From positions 1-27,127 of the forward strand of contig PBDC01000074.1 of NCBI GenBank assembly GCA_002717185.1: 27,127 nucleotides of DNA, written 5' to 3'. Of this stretch, positions 20,882 through 27,127 are shown piece after piece (within the stretch, counting starts at the first letter, position 1; every line of letters starts with the position of its first letter). Origin of the DNA: Rhodospirillaceae bacterium (GTDB lineage: Bacteria > Pseudomonadota > Alphaproteobacteria > UBA8366 > GCA-2717185). The position numbers and the translations under genes were made by a program. The notes below the pieces were generated by a model. It saw nothing but the letters and a program-made list of their open reading frames with translations, made no database searches and was not told the DNA's origin.

Positions 20882-22414
20882 TTAGCTCCGCGCGTTCGGG
20901 GTGAGCAGCGACACGCCAAGCTTGGCTCTTCGCGTCAGCCACGGGCTAGGCCGATAACGCGGGTCGCGGGTAAGCCCGTAAATTCCATCTAAAATGCGTA
21001 AAATGCACGCAGGTCCGATACGGTCACCGAATTCCAGTGGACCGTAGGGGTAATTCAAGCCCAAGGTCACCGCTTTGTCGATATCTTCCGGCGAAGCGAT
21101 CCCGTACTGTGCCACTGAGCAACCAACATTGCAGATCATCGCGACAATGCGTTGCGCCACGAAACCAGGGCCGTCATTGACAACCGTCGTCGGCACACCA
21201 TCCAACGACATCACGCCTTGCGCCACGTCACGAAACAACGGATCGGTCACTGGCGTGGTCATCAGAGTCCGACGACGACCAAATCCCACTACCGTATCGA
21301 CGGCCACCGTGCGCTCCGGATCCAGGCCCTGATCGACCGACGCCGTCGTCGCGTCGTCGCCGATCGGTGTTACGATAATCAACGAGTCAGTGCTGGGAGC
21401 GTGCCCACTGTCGATTTTGGCGCCCACCTCCTTCAGCACACCGACCACGTCGGCTTTACCCTCAGTTTCCACGTCGCTGACCCAGACCGGGCGGCCGTCA
21501 TAGTTGGGGATGAGTGCTTCGTCTGGCGTCTGCATTTGGCCGTCCGGATAATCGTAGAAACCACCACCTGTCTTGCGGCCAAGACGACCGGCGCGGGTCC
21601 TCGCCTCCATCAGCATGGCCGGACGGAAGCGCGGTTCATGATAGCTTTGTTCGTATATCAGCACTGTCGCCGGGTGTGTGACATCAAGGCCGGTCAGATC
21701 CATCAGCTGGAAGGGCCCCATGCGGAAGCCAGCGCCATCGCGCATGATGCGGTCGATCGACACCGTGTCGGCGATCCCCTCCTGTACCATGTGCGCCGCC
21801 TCGATATTGAAACCGCGGCCGACCTGGTTCACCAGAAAACCGGGTGCGTCGTTGACGCGCACCGGCTCGCGGGTCATTCGACGGCCAATGCCCATCAGCG
21901 CCTCGCACACCCATTCGTCTGTCAGCACGCCGGCGATGACCTCGACCAGTGGCATCAAGGGAACCGGATTGAAGAAGTGGAAGCCGGCGACCCGGTTCGG
22001 ATGTGCGCAGTCGGCAGCGATAGTCGTCACCGAGAGCGAAGAGGTGTTGCTGGCCAGGATAACATCGTCGGCGACGATCGATTCCAGCTCGGAAAAGACA
22101 GCCTTTTTAACGTCGAGATTTTCGACCACGGCCTCAATCACCGCGTCGCAGCCGACAAAGTCGTTCATGCTGTTGGCGGGGGGTATCCGCGCCAGCGAGG
22201 CGGCTGCTTCATCTTTTTCCATCCGGCCCTTCTCGGCCGCGCGGTCGAACATGCCGCCAATGAACTTGATCGCATCGTCGACGGCTGCCGAATTGGTGTC
22301 AAACAGCCGGACCGTCATGCCACCGGCAGCCGCAACCTGGACGATTCCGCGCCCCATTGCGCCAGCGCCTAAGACGCCAATCACATAATTTTCGCTGCTC
22401 GGATCTTTCGGCAT
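20882..22414 (-). CDS. 3-hydroxyacyl-CoA dehydrogenase, PaaH-type with two C-terminal domains
   Basis: The 510-residue protein has the NAD site GVLGAGAMGRGI (13-24), the active-site segments ASNTSSLSVT and HFFNPVPLMPLVEV with the catalytic His, and DAPGFLVNQVGRGFNIEA at the join to the first C-terminal domain. A second helical domain follows (DGPGFVAQRIVAMICNVG and TLGLNYPYGPLEFGDRIG). The doubled C-terminal domain and length are those of phenylacetate-pathway PaaH (3-hydroxyadipyl-CoA dehydrogenase), larger than FadB2-type enzymes of about 290 residues. With the PcaF-like thiolase just downstream, oxidation of a C6 dicarboxylyl-CoA is a good guess. It is divergent from the acyl-CoA dehydrogenase at 22585 across 170 bases. 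Confidence 0.92.
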   Translation of the reverse strand: MPKDPSSENYVIGVLGAGAMGRGIVQVAAAGGMTVRLFDTNSAAVDDAIKFIGGMFDRAAEKGRMEKDEAAASLARIPPANSMNDFVGCDAVIEAVVENLDVKKAVFSELESIVADDVILASNTSSLSVTTIAADCAHPNRVAGFHFFNPVPLMPLVEVIAGVLTDEWVCEALMGIGRRMTREPVRVNDAPGFLVNQVGRGFNIEAAHMVQEGIADTVSIDRIMRDGAGFRMGPFQLMDLTGLDVTHPATVLIYEQSYHEPRFRPAMLMEARTRAGRLGRKTGGGFYDYPDGQMQTPDEALIPNYDGRPVWVSDVETEGKADVVGVLKEVGAKIDSGHAPSTDSLIIVTPIGDDATTASVDQGLDPERTVAVDTVVGFGRRRTLMTTPVTDPLFRDVAQGVMSLDGVPTTVVNDGPGFVAQRIVAMICNVGCSVAQYGIASPEDIDKAVTLGLNYPYGPLEFGDRIGPACILRILDGIYGLTRDPRYRPSPWLTRRAKLGVSLLTPNARS

Positions 22415-22584
22415 GGCCCTCGAATTCCTGATGATAAATTGGCGCCGATTTAAACGTGCGACCTACCGCAGCGCAACAAAATATCTTAAAGCGAGACATT
22501 TCGTCCCATTCCCACCGGGTCGATGTCAACGCGCCGGTTTCATGCTATGACGCGACGACGCGTAGCCAGTTAAAGGATAAAATG

Positions 22585-23745
22585 ATGACGAGCGTGGTAT
22601 CCGAAACGGATTTCACCGAATATCTCGATACAATTCGCCGCTTCACCAACGAGAAACTGAAGCCGATAGAACTTGAGGTTGAGGACGAGGGCAGCATTCC
22701 TGAGCCTGTTGTGCAACAGATGCGCGAGCTCGGGCTATTCGGCATGACGCTCCCGCGCATTTATGGCGGCCTGGAGCTATCCATCGAGCAGCAGTGCCGC
22801 GCAACCTATGAATTCACCCAGACCTCGGCGGCCTTCCGGTCGCGCTTTTCGACAACCCTCGGCCTAGCCTCGCAGTCGATCCTGTTTAGCGGACGGCCAG
22901 ACCAGTGCAACACCTATCTACCAAAGCTAGCGAGCGGCGAATGGACCGGCTCGTTCTGTCTAACCGAGCCAGGTGCGGGTTCAGACGCTGGCGGCATTGC
23001 GACGCGGGCAAGGCGCGACGGTAACGAGTACGTCATCAATGGTGAGAAGTGCTACATCACCAACGCGCCGGACGCCGACGTTTTCGTTGTAATGGCGCGC
23101 ACCGGTGAAGCTGATTCCGGTAACAAGGGTATATCCGCTTTCATCGTGGAGGCCAACGCGCCCGGTCTTAGCACCGGGAGATACGACCGCAAAATGGGAC
23201 AACACGCTTCGCGCACCAGCAATGTCTTCTTCGACGACTGCCGCATCCCAGCCACCGCCCTGCTAGGCGAAGAAGAAGGGCTTGGTTTCAAGACAGCCAT
23301 GGCCGGGATCAACGCGGCACGTATGCATGTCGCGGCCACTTGCGTCGGGCAAGCTACCCGCCTAATCGAGGAAGCACTCACTTACGCCCTGCAGCGCATC
23401 CAGTTCAGCCGACCGATTGCCGAATTCCAATCCGTCCAAAACATGCTCGCTGACAGCCAAGCGGAGAACCTGGCCGCCCGCTCAATGATCCTAGAGACAG
23501 CGCGACGACTAGACGCCGGCGACCTGGCCCTAGGTGACATGTCCTCTTGCAAGCTGTTCGCTACAGAAATGGTCTGCCGTGTCGCTGATCGCGCGGTTCA
23601 AATCCTCGGCGGCGCTGGTTACATGGACGAGAATATCGTCTCACGCATGTACCGGGATGTGCGCCTGTTCCGAATTTTCGAAGGAACATCGCAGATCCAT
23701 CAAGGTATCATCGCCAAGGAGATGATCAAGGACGCGTCCGGCTAA
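22585..23745 (+). CDS. Acyl-CoA dehydrogenase (short-chain type)
   Basis: An FAD-dependent enzyme of 386 residues with the motifs CLTEPGAGSDAGGIATRA (125-142), INGEKCYITNAPDADVFVV, FSRPIAEFQSVQNMLAD, and the C-terminal LFRIFEGTSQIHQGIIAKE with catalytic base Glu366. The glutamate position and EGTSQIH are as in short/medium-chain acyl-CoA dehydrogenases. It would make the 2,3-double bond that the divergent 3-hydroxyacyl-CoA dehydrogenase needs after hydration; no crotonase is found in the window. AAAGGA lies seven bases before the ATG at 22585; the adjacent ATG at 22582 has spacing of four. It reads away from the hydroxyacyl-CoA dehydrogenase operon, so shared regulation in the 170-base gap is possible. 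Confidence 0.92.
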   Translation: MTSVVSETDFTEYLDTIRRFTNEKLKPIELEVEDEGSIPEPVVQQMRELGLFGMTLPRIYGGLELSIEQQCRATYEFTQTSAAFRSRFSTTLGLASQSILFSGRPDQCNTYLPKLASGEWTGSFCLTEPGAGSDAGGIATRARRDGNEYVINGEKCYITNAPDADVFVVMARTGEADSGNKGISAFIVEANAPGLSTGRYDRKMGQHASRTSNVFFDDCRIPATALLGEEEGLGFKTAMAGINAARMHVAATCVGQATRLIEEALTYALQRIQFSRPIAEFQSVQNMLADSQAENLAARSMILETARRLDAGDLALGDMSSCKLFATEMVCRVADRAVQILGGAGYMDENIVSRMYRDVRLFRIFEGTSQIHQGIIAKEMIKDASG

Positions 23746-23997
23746 CGGCCCTTAGTCGATATCGAACGCGCCCGACTAGTTATCTTCATCCACGCAATCA
23801 ACACCGTCGAACATCGCCTCCTAGCCCTAGCTTGGCCGCCCGAACGGAGCGGATATTCTCAACGAGAATGCGCAAAAACTCCCTCAAGTACGGGATCGCC
23901 GTTACTGCTTATAACAGTCTCGCGATATCTGTTTGTGAAAAGTAACAAAGGTGGTGTCAATTCTTTCTTAAAAGCGGCATTTACGCGAACCACTCTC

Positions 23998-26097
23998 CTA
24001 ATGATCGCGGTCCTGGATCAGCAGCCAGTCTACAGCCACCGCCCGTTCAGGACCGGCCAACACCGGGTTCAAATCGAGTTCGGCAACCCGTTCCGATGCG
24101 CCGGCACCAAAGCGGGATACCGCGGCAATCAGTTCGGTTAACGCTTCCATGTTGACCGGCGGCGCGCCCCGCACCCCGTCGAGCATCGCGGCCCCCTGCA
24201 AGCTGCGCAGCATATCTTCAGCTTGCGCTGGGGTGATCGGCGCCTTTCGGAACACGACATCGCGAAGCACCTCGACGAAAACGCCGCCCAGCCCAACCAT
24301 GATAACCATGCCAAAAACGGGATCCCGCTTAAGGCCTACAACCAATTCCAGGCCACCTTTCGCCATCTCCTGAATGATCAAACCGTCGATGGCAGCATCC
24401 ACTTTGAAGCGCCTAGCATTTCTGACGATCTCGTCATAGGCGCTTCTCACGGCATCCTCATCCGAAAGGCCGAGCAAGACGCCGCCCGCTTCCGTCTTGT
24501 GCGGGAGATCCGCCGACTCAATTTTCATTGCGACGGGATAGCCGATGGCGGCCGCCGCGATACAGGCCTCGTCCGCGGACTGGCACAACGTATGGCGGGT
24601 CAACGAAACCTCAGCGGCGATCAAGGCCTTCGCCGCTGCTACCGTCGGTACAACCCCAATTTCGGGCGGCAACGGGACGCTAGGGAGCGACGGCGATTGA
24701 CGCAACATCTTCTCCGCGCGCCACGCATCGCGCGCCTCGCGATACTGTACTAGCCCGGCCACCGCTTCGATCGCAGGGTCCGCGCCACGCATCACCGCCA
24801 CGCCGACCTCGCCCAAGCGCTGCAAGGCTGTCTCCGAAGCGGCGACCCAGCAAACGATGAAGGGTTTCTGCGCCTTCATTTTGATCTGGGTGAAAAGGTC
24901 GATCAGCAGATCGGTATAGCCTTCCATAAGCTGCAGCCACACGACCGCTATATCCACCAAAGGGTCTTCGAGTACGGCATTGACGCTGTTCAGCAGGATT
25001 TCCGGTTCCGCCAAGAACTGACCAGTAATATCGACCGGGTTCCCGGTCGCCCCGAAGGCAGGGATCACCTCTTTAAGTGCAGCGGTGGTGTCCGCCGAGA
25101 GTTGTGGCACCTCGAGACCGAGTTCCTCCGCCCGATCGGCCATCAAGACACCGGCACCGCCGGATTGCGTTACGATGCCGACGCCGCGGCCAGTCGGGAG
25201 ATCGGTATAGGCCAGCGCCTGCACAAGATCGAGCATATGCTCTTCATTTCGGCCTCTCAGGATTCCGAGTTGTCGAACTACTCCGTCGAAGATCGCGTCT
25301 TCGCCGGCCAGCGATCCAGTATGCGACGCCGCAGCACGCGCACCGGCGCCGTAGCGTCCGACCTTGGTCAGCACGATAGGCTTCTCCAGGGTCATAGCTT
25401 TTTCAGCCAGGGTTACCAGTCCCTCACCATCCTTCAGCCCTTCGATATATCCTGCGCCGACGGCAATCCGCGGATCGTCCAGGACCGCCGACATACCGGA
25501 TACGAAGTTCACATCTGCCTCGTTACCCGTGTTAACGAATAGCCCAAAGCCCAGATGCCGATTACGCGCCAGAGCGTTAATCGCAGTGCCGAAAGCGCCC
25601 GATTGCGTCACGAAAGCGATGGGACCAGCCGGCGTGTCGGCGTCCGCATACTGGCTAAAAGTAGCCATCGTCCCTTCGAAGGCGTTGATCAAGCCAAGAC
25701 AGTTCGGGCCGCAAATACGAACATCGCCTTCGCGTGCCGCCACGGCAACCGCTTCTTCGAGAGCCTTACCCTCTGAGCCCATTTCGCCAAAGCCGGAACT
25801 GAAAATGACCGCACTGGCCACCTTCGCCTCGCCAAGCTGCGTAATGGTATCCAGGACAACCTTCGCCGGCACTGCAACGACAGCCAAGTCCACCGGTTCC
25901 GGAAGGTCAAGCACCGAGGGGTAGCATTTGATCCCAGCGATCTCTTCATATTTAGGATTCACCGGATAAATCGCGCCCGCATAGCCCTTATCGAGCAGGA
26001 ATTTCATCGGCCGACCATTTAACTTGTTGAAATCCGATGAAACGCCAACGATGGCAATCGATTTCGGGCTCAGCATACGTTGCAGCGCGTCGCTCAC
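23998..26097 (-). CDS. NDP-forming acyl-CoA synthetase (acetate-CoA ligase ADP-forming family, fused subunits)
   Basis: A 699-residue protein with both halves of the ADP-forming acyl-CoA synthetase. The N-terminal CoA-binding domain holds SIAIVGVSSDFNKLNGRPM. The ligase domain holds ICGPNCLGLINAF (128-140) and TQSGAFG. The phosphohistidine His259 lies in AAASHTGSLAGEDAIF. The C-terminal ATP-grasp domain starts near residue 480 (IGYPVAMKIESADLPHKTEA, VGLGGVFVEVLRDV). It makes acyl-CoA from acid, CoA and ATP with ADP and phosphate as products, or the reverse. I start it at the GTG at 26097 because AGGAG sits seven bases upstream; the frame to 26133 adds 12 residues. It is 16 bases after the carboxyltransferase gene, so co-transcribed. 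It could supply CoA esters to the catabolic genes, as inference. Confidence 0.92.
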   Translation of the reverse strand: MSDALQRMLSPKSIAIVGVSSDFNKLNGRPMKFLLDKGYAGAIYPVNPKYEEIAGIKCYPSVLDLPEPVDLAVVAVPAKVVLDTITQLGEAKVASAVIFSSGFGEMGSEGKALEEAVAVAAREGDVRICGPNCLGLINAFEGTMATFSQYADADTPAGPIAFVTQSGAFGTAINALARNRHLGFGLFVNTGNEADVNFVSGMSAVLDDPRIAVGAGYIEGLKDGEGLVTLAEKAMTLEKPIVLTKVGRYGAGARAAASHTGSLAGEDAIFDGVVRQLGILRGRNEEHMLDLVQALAYTDLPTGRGVGIVTQSGGAGVLMADRAEELGLEVPQLSADTTAALKEVIPAFGATGNPVDITGQFLAEPEILLNSVNAVLEDPLVDIAVVWLQLMEGYTDLLIDLFTQIKMKAQKPFIVCWVAASETALQRLGEVGVAVMRGADPAIEAVAGLVQYREARDAWRAEKMLRQSPSLPSVPLPPEIGVVPTVAAAKALIAAEVSLTRHTLCQSADEACIAAAAIGYPVAMKIESADLPHKTEAGGVLLGLSDEDAVRSAYDEIVRNARRFKVDAAIDGLIIQEMAKGGLELVVGLKRDPVFGMVIMVGLGGVFVEVLRDVVFRKAPITPAQAEDMLRSLQGAAMLDGVRGAPPVNMEALTELIAAVSRFGAGASERVAELDLNPVLAGPERAVAVDWLLIQDRDH

Positions 26098-26113
26098 ACT
26101 TTGTCTCCTAAAA

Positions 26114-27127
26114 TTAAGGCCGGACACCAGCACGGGGTTTCAGGCCCCGATCGGTTTTCAAGCGGCCCTGCGCCGCGTTGATAAAGCGGCACAAGTAGGC
26201 GCGCGTCTCCCGCGGGTCGATGATGTCCTCAACACCAAATGCCTCTGCCGTACGAAATGGAGAGTTGTATTCGCGTAGTTCCGCTTCCAGCTCCCCTTCA
26301 CGCGCCTTGGGGTCATCAGCCTGTTCTATCTCGCGCCGGTAGGCGACCGCGACGCCGCCTTCCACGGGCAACGATCCCCATTCCGCCGACGGCCAGGCAA
26401 GTCGCAGGTTGAGTCCCGCCTGATGGCAGGTCGCCATGCCCGCCATGCCGTAGCATTTGCGGATGACAACCGTAACTACAGGCACGCGCGCCTGCGAAGC
26501 GACATAGACAGCCCGCATACCGGCGCGTAGCACACCGGCACGCTCCGCCTGCTCGCCAACCATGAAACCCGGAACATCGACAAGAAAGATCAGCGGGATG
26601 TGGAAGGTGTCGCACAGCTCAATGAAGTGGCATTGTTTGTTAGATTCGCCGACATCCATCGCACCGCCATAGACCATCGGATTGTTAGCCACCACGCCGA
26701 CAACATGCCCATCAAGTCGAGCCAAACTCGTGATCAGAGCTTTGCCGTAATCCGGCTGAATCTCGAAAGTCGACCCCGGGTCGACGATCAGTTCGATGAT
26801 CTGTTTCATGTTATACGGTCGGCGGCGTTCTTCGGGCACAATGCTGAGCAGGCGCTCCTCGACCCGGCCTACCGCATCCCCCGTGGTGTGGCGCGGCGGT
26901 AACTCATGCACGTTTTGCGGCATGTAGCTAAGAAAACGCCGGATCATGTCGAAACAGGTAGCTTCATCTGCAGCGGCATTATCGATAGTGCCCGCAGAAG
27001 CGACCGCGACCGGCACGCCGCCGAGATCTTCTTTAGTGATTTCCTGGCCAAGCGACCGCTGCACAACGGGAGGGCCAGCAGCGAATACCTGGCTCGTTCC
27101 CTCAGACATGACCGACCAATGGGAAAG
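26114..27127 (-). CDS. Acyl-CoA carboxylase carboxyltransferase subunit, 5' part beyond the window edge
   Basis: The frame is open to the last base, so the N-terminus is missing: full subunits are about 510-540 residues and 337 are visible. The visible part has GTSQVFAAGPPVVQ, the MKQIIELIVDPGSTFEIQPD stretch at the start of the second half, GVVANNPMVYGGAMDVGESN, FLVDVPGFMVGEQAERAGVL, and KCYGMAGMATCHQ where propionyl-CoA carboxylase beta chains have a KAYGGAY-type loop. These are crotonase-fold carboxyltransferase features (PccB, AccD5). No biotin-carboxylase partner is in view. An ATG at 27109 exists but family alignment continues past it. The gene is followed by the ADP-forming synthetase. 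It likely carboxylates or decarboxylates a short acyl-CoA. Confidence 0.9.
   Translation of the reverse strand, partial: LSHWSVMSEGTSQVFAAGPPVVQRSLGQEITKEDLGGVPVAVASAGTIDNAAADEATCFDMIRRFLSYMPQNVHELPPRHTTGDAVGRVEERLLSIVPEERRRPYNMKQIIELIVDPGSTFEIQPDYGKALITSLARLDGHVVGVVANNPMVYGGAMDVGESNKQCHFIELCDTFHIPLIFLVDVPGFMVGEQAERAGVLRAGMRAVYVASQARVPVVTVVIRKCYGMAGMATCHQAGLNLRLAWPSAEWGSLPVEGGVAVAYRREIEQADDPKAREGELEAELREYNSPFRTAEAFGVEDIIDPRETRAYLCRFINAAQGRLKTDRGLKPRAGVRP

Noticed and set aside
21152..22372. 406-codon plus-strand frame opposite the 3-hydroxyacyl-CoA dehydrogenase
   Set aside because: It is antisense to a clearly conserved enzyme gene and its His/Arg-rich product matches no family; it is a mirror of codon bias.
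22415..22584. Weak sigma-70-like boxes in the divergent 170-base gap
   Set aside because: TGTCAA and TATGAC at 16 bases spacing are too degenerate to call a promoter.
23746..23997. Possible promoter with TTGACA on the minus strand and a small ATTCTC/GAGAAT hairpin
   Set aside because: No -10 at acceptable spacing follows the TTGACA-like box, and the hairpin lacks a T run. Nothing else is seen in this 252-base gap.
26114..27109. Carboxyltransferase gene starting at ATG 27109
   Set aside because: The frame stays open to the window edge, and the protein would lack the N-terminal half of the family, so the true start lies outside.

Overview
The window looks like an accessory catabolic region of an alphaproteobacterium. 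The base composition is moderately high in G+C, genes are short-spaced with many four-base stop/start overlaps, and the set of families (carboxyl-transferase plus NDP-forming acyl-CoA synthetase, CmcJ-type oxygenase, thiolase/DUF35 pair, DUF2786-HTH, Rap1a-like secreted protein) is one I associate with marine and soil Rhodospirillales or Rhizobiales relatives. That placement is inference. No rRNA, tRNA, CRISPR array, insertion sequence or phage gene was recognised.

Left end (1-3746, minus strand): an operon of an Asp/Glu-racemase/maleate-isomerase-like protein, a gamma-glutamyltransferase, a DUF1445 (D-glutamate-cyclase-like) protein and a nucleoside hydrolase cut by the window edge. Upstream is an AT-rich, almost gene-free stretch with three tandem 10-bp repeats and two possible tiny ORFs. 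Positions 4385-6442 (plus) hold an orphan DUF2786-HTH protein, a 51-codon stump of an asparagine synthetase, and a GT4 glycosyltransferase whose ATG overlaps the stump's stop codon. This looks like the scar of a lost surface-polysaccharide locus.

Positions 6472-9452: a 2-oxopentenoate-hydratase-like protein (plus) faces a minus-strand trio (small SCP2-like protein, alpha/beta hydrolase, DsbA-like 2-hydroxychromene-2-carboxylate-isomerase relative), with a divergent RidA-family gene. The set resembles the lower part of a meta-cleavage pathway without a ring-cleavage dioxygenase. Positions 9608-12248: a MaoC-less MFE2-type SDR dehydrogenase, divergent from a thiolase-fold protein lacking the nucleophilic cysteine and its DUF35 Zn-ribbon/OB partner. 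This is the layout of a retro-aldolase or unusual C-C lyase acting on acyl-CoAs.

Positions 12233-12871 (minus): a secreted Rap1a-like protein and a 56-residue zinc-ribbon protein. Positions 13063-16030 (plus): a beta-hydroxyacid dehydrogenase, a TauD/TfdA-type dioxygenase and a CmcJ/NvfI-type oxygenase, followed by a convergent HAD dehalogenase-like gene and an MFS transporter.

Right end (18351-27127): an acyl-CoA catabolic block. It holds a glutaryl-CoA-dehydrogenase-like enzyme, a PcaF-like thiolase, a double-domain 3-hydroxyacyl-CoA dehydrogenase, a divergent short-chain-type acyl-CoA dehydrogenase, a fused NDP-forming acyl-CoA synthetase and an edge-truncated acyl-CoA carboxylase carboxyltransferase. 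Together they could activate, oxidise and thiolytically cleave a short or dicarboxylic acid to acetyl-, propionyl- or succinyl-CoA. The substrate cannot be read from sequence. The theme of the window is small-molecule catabolism assembled from modules, with several decayed gene fragments marking past rearrangement.
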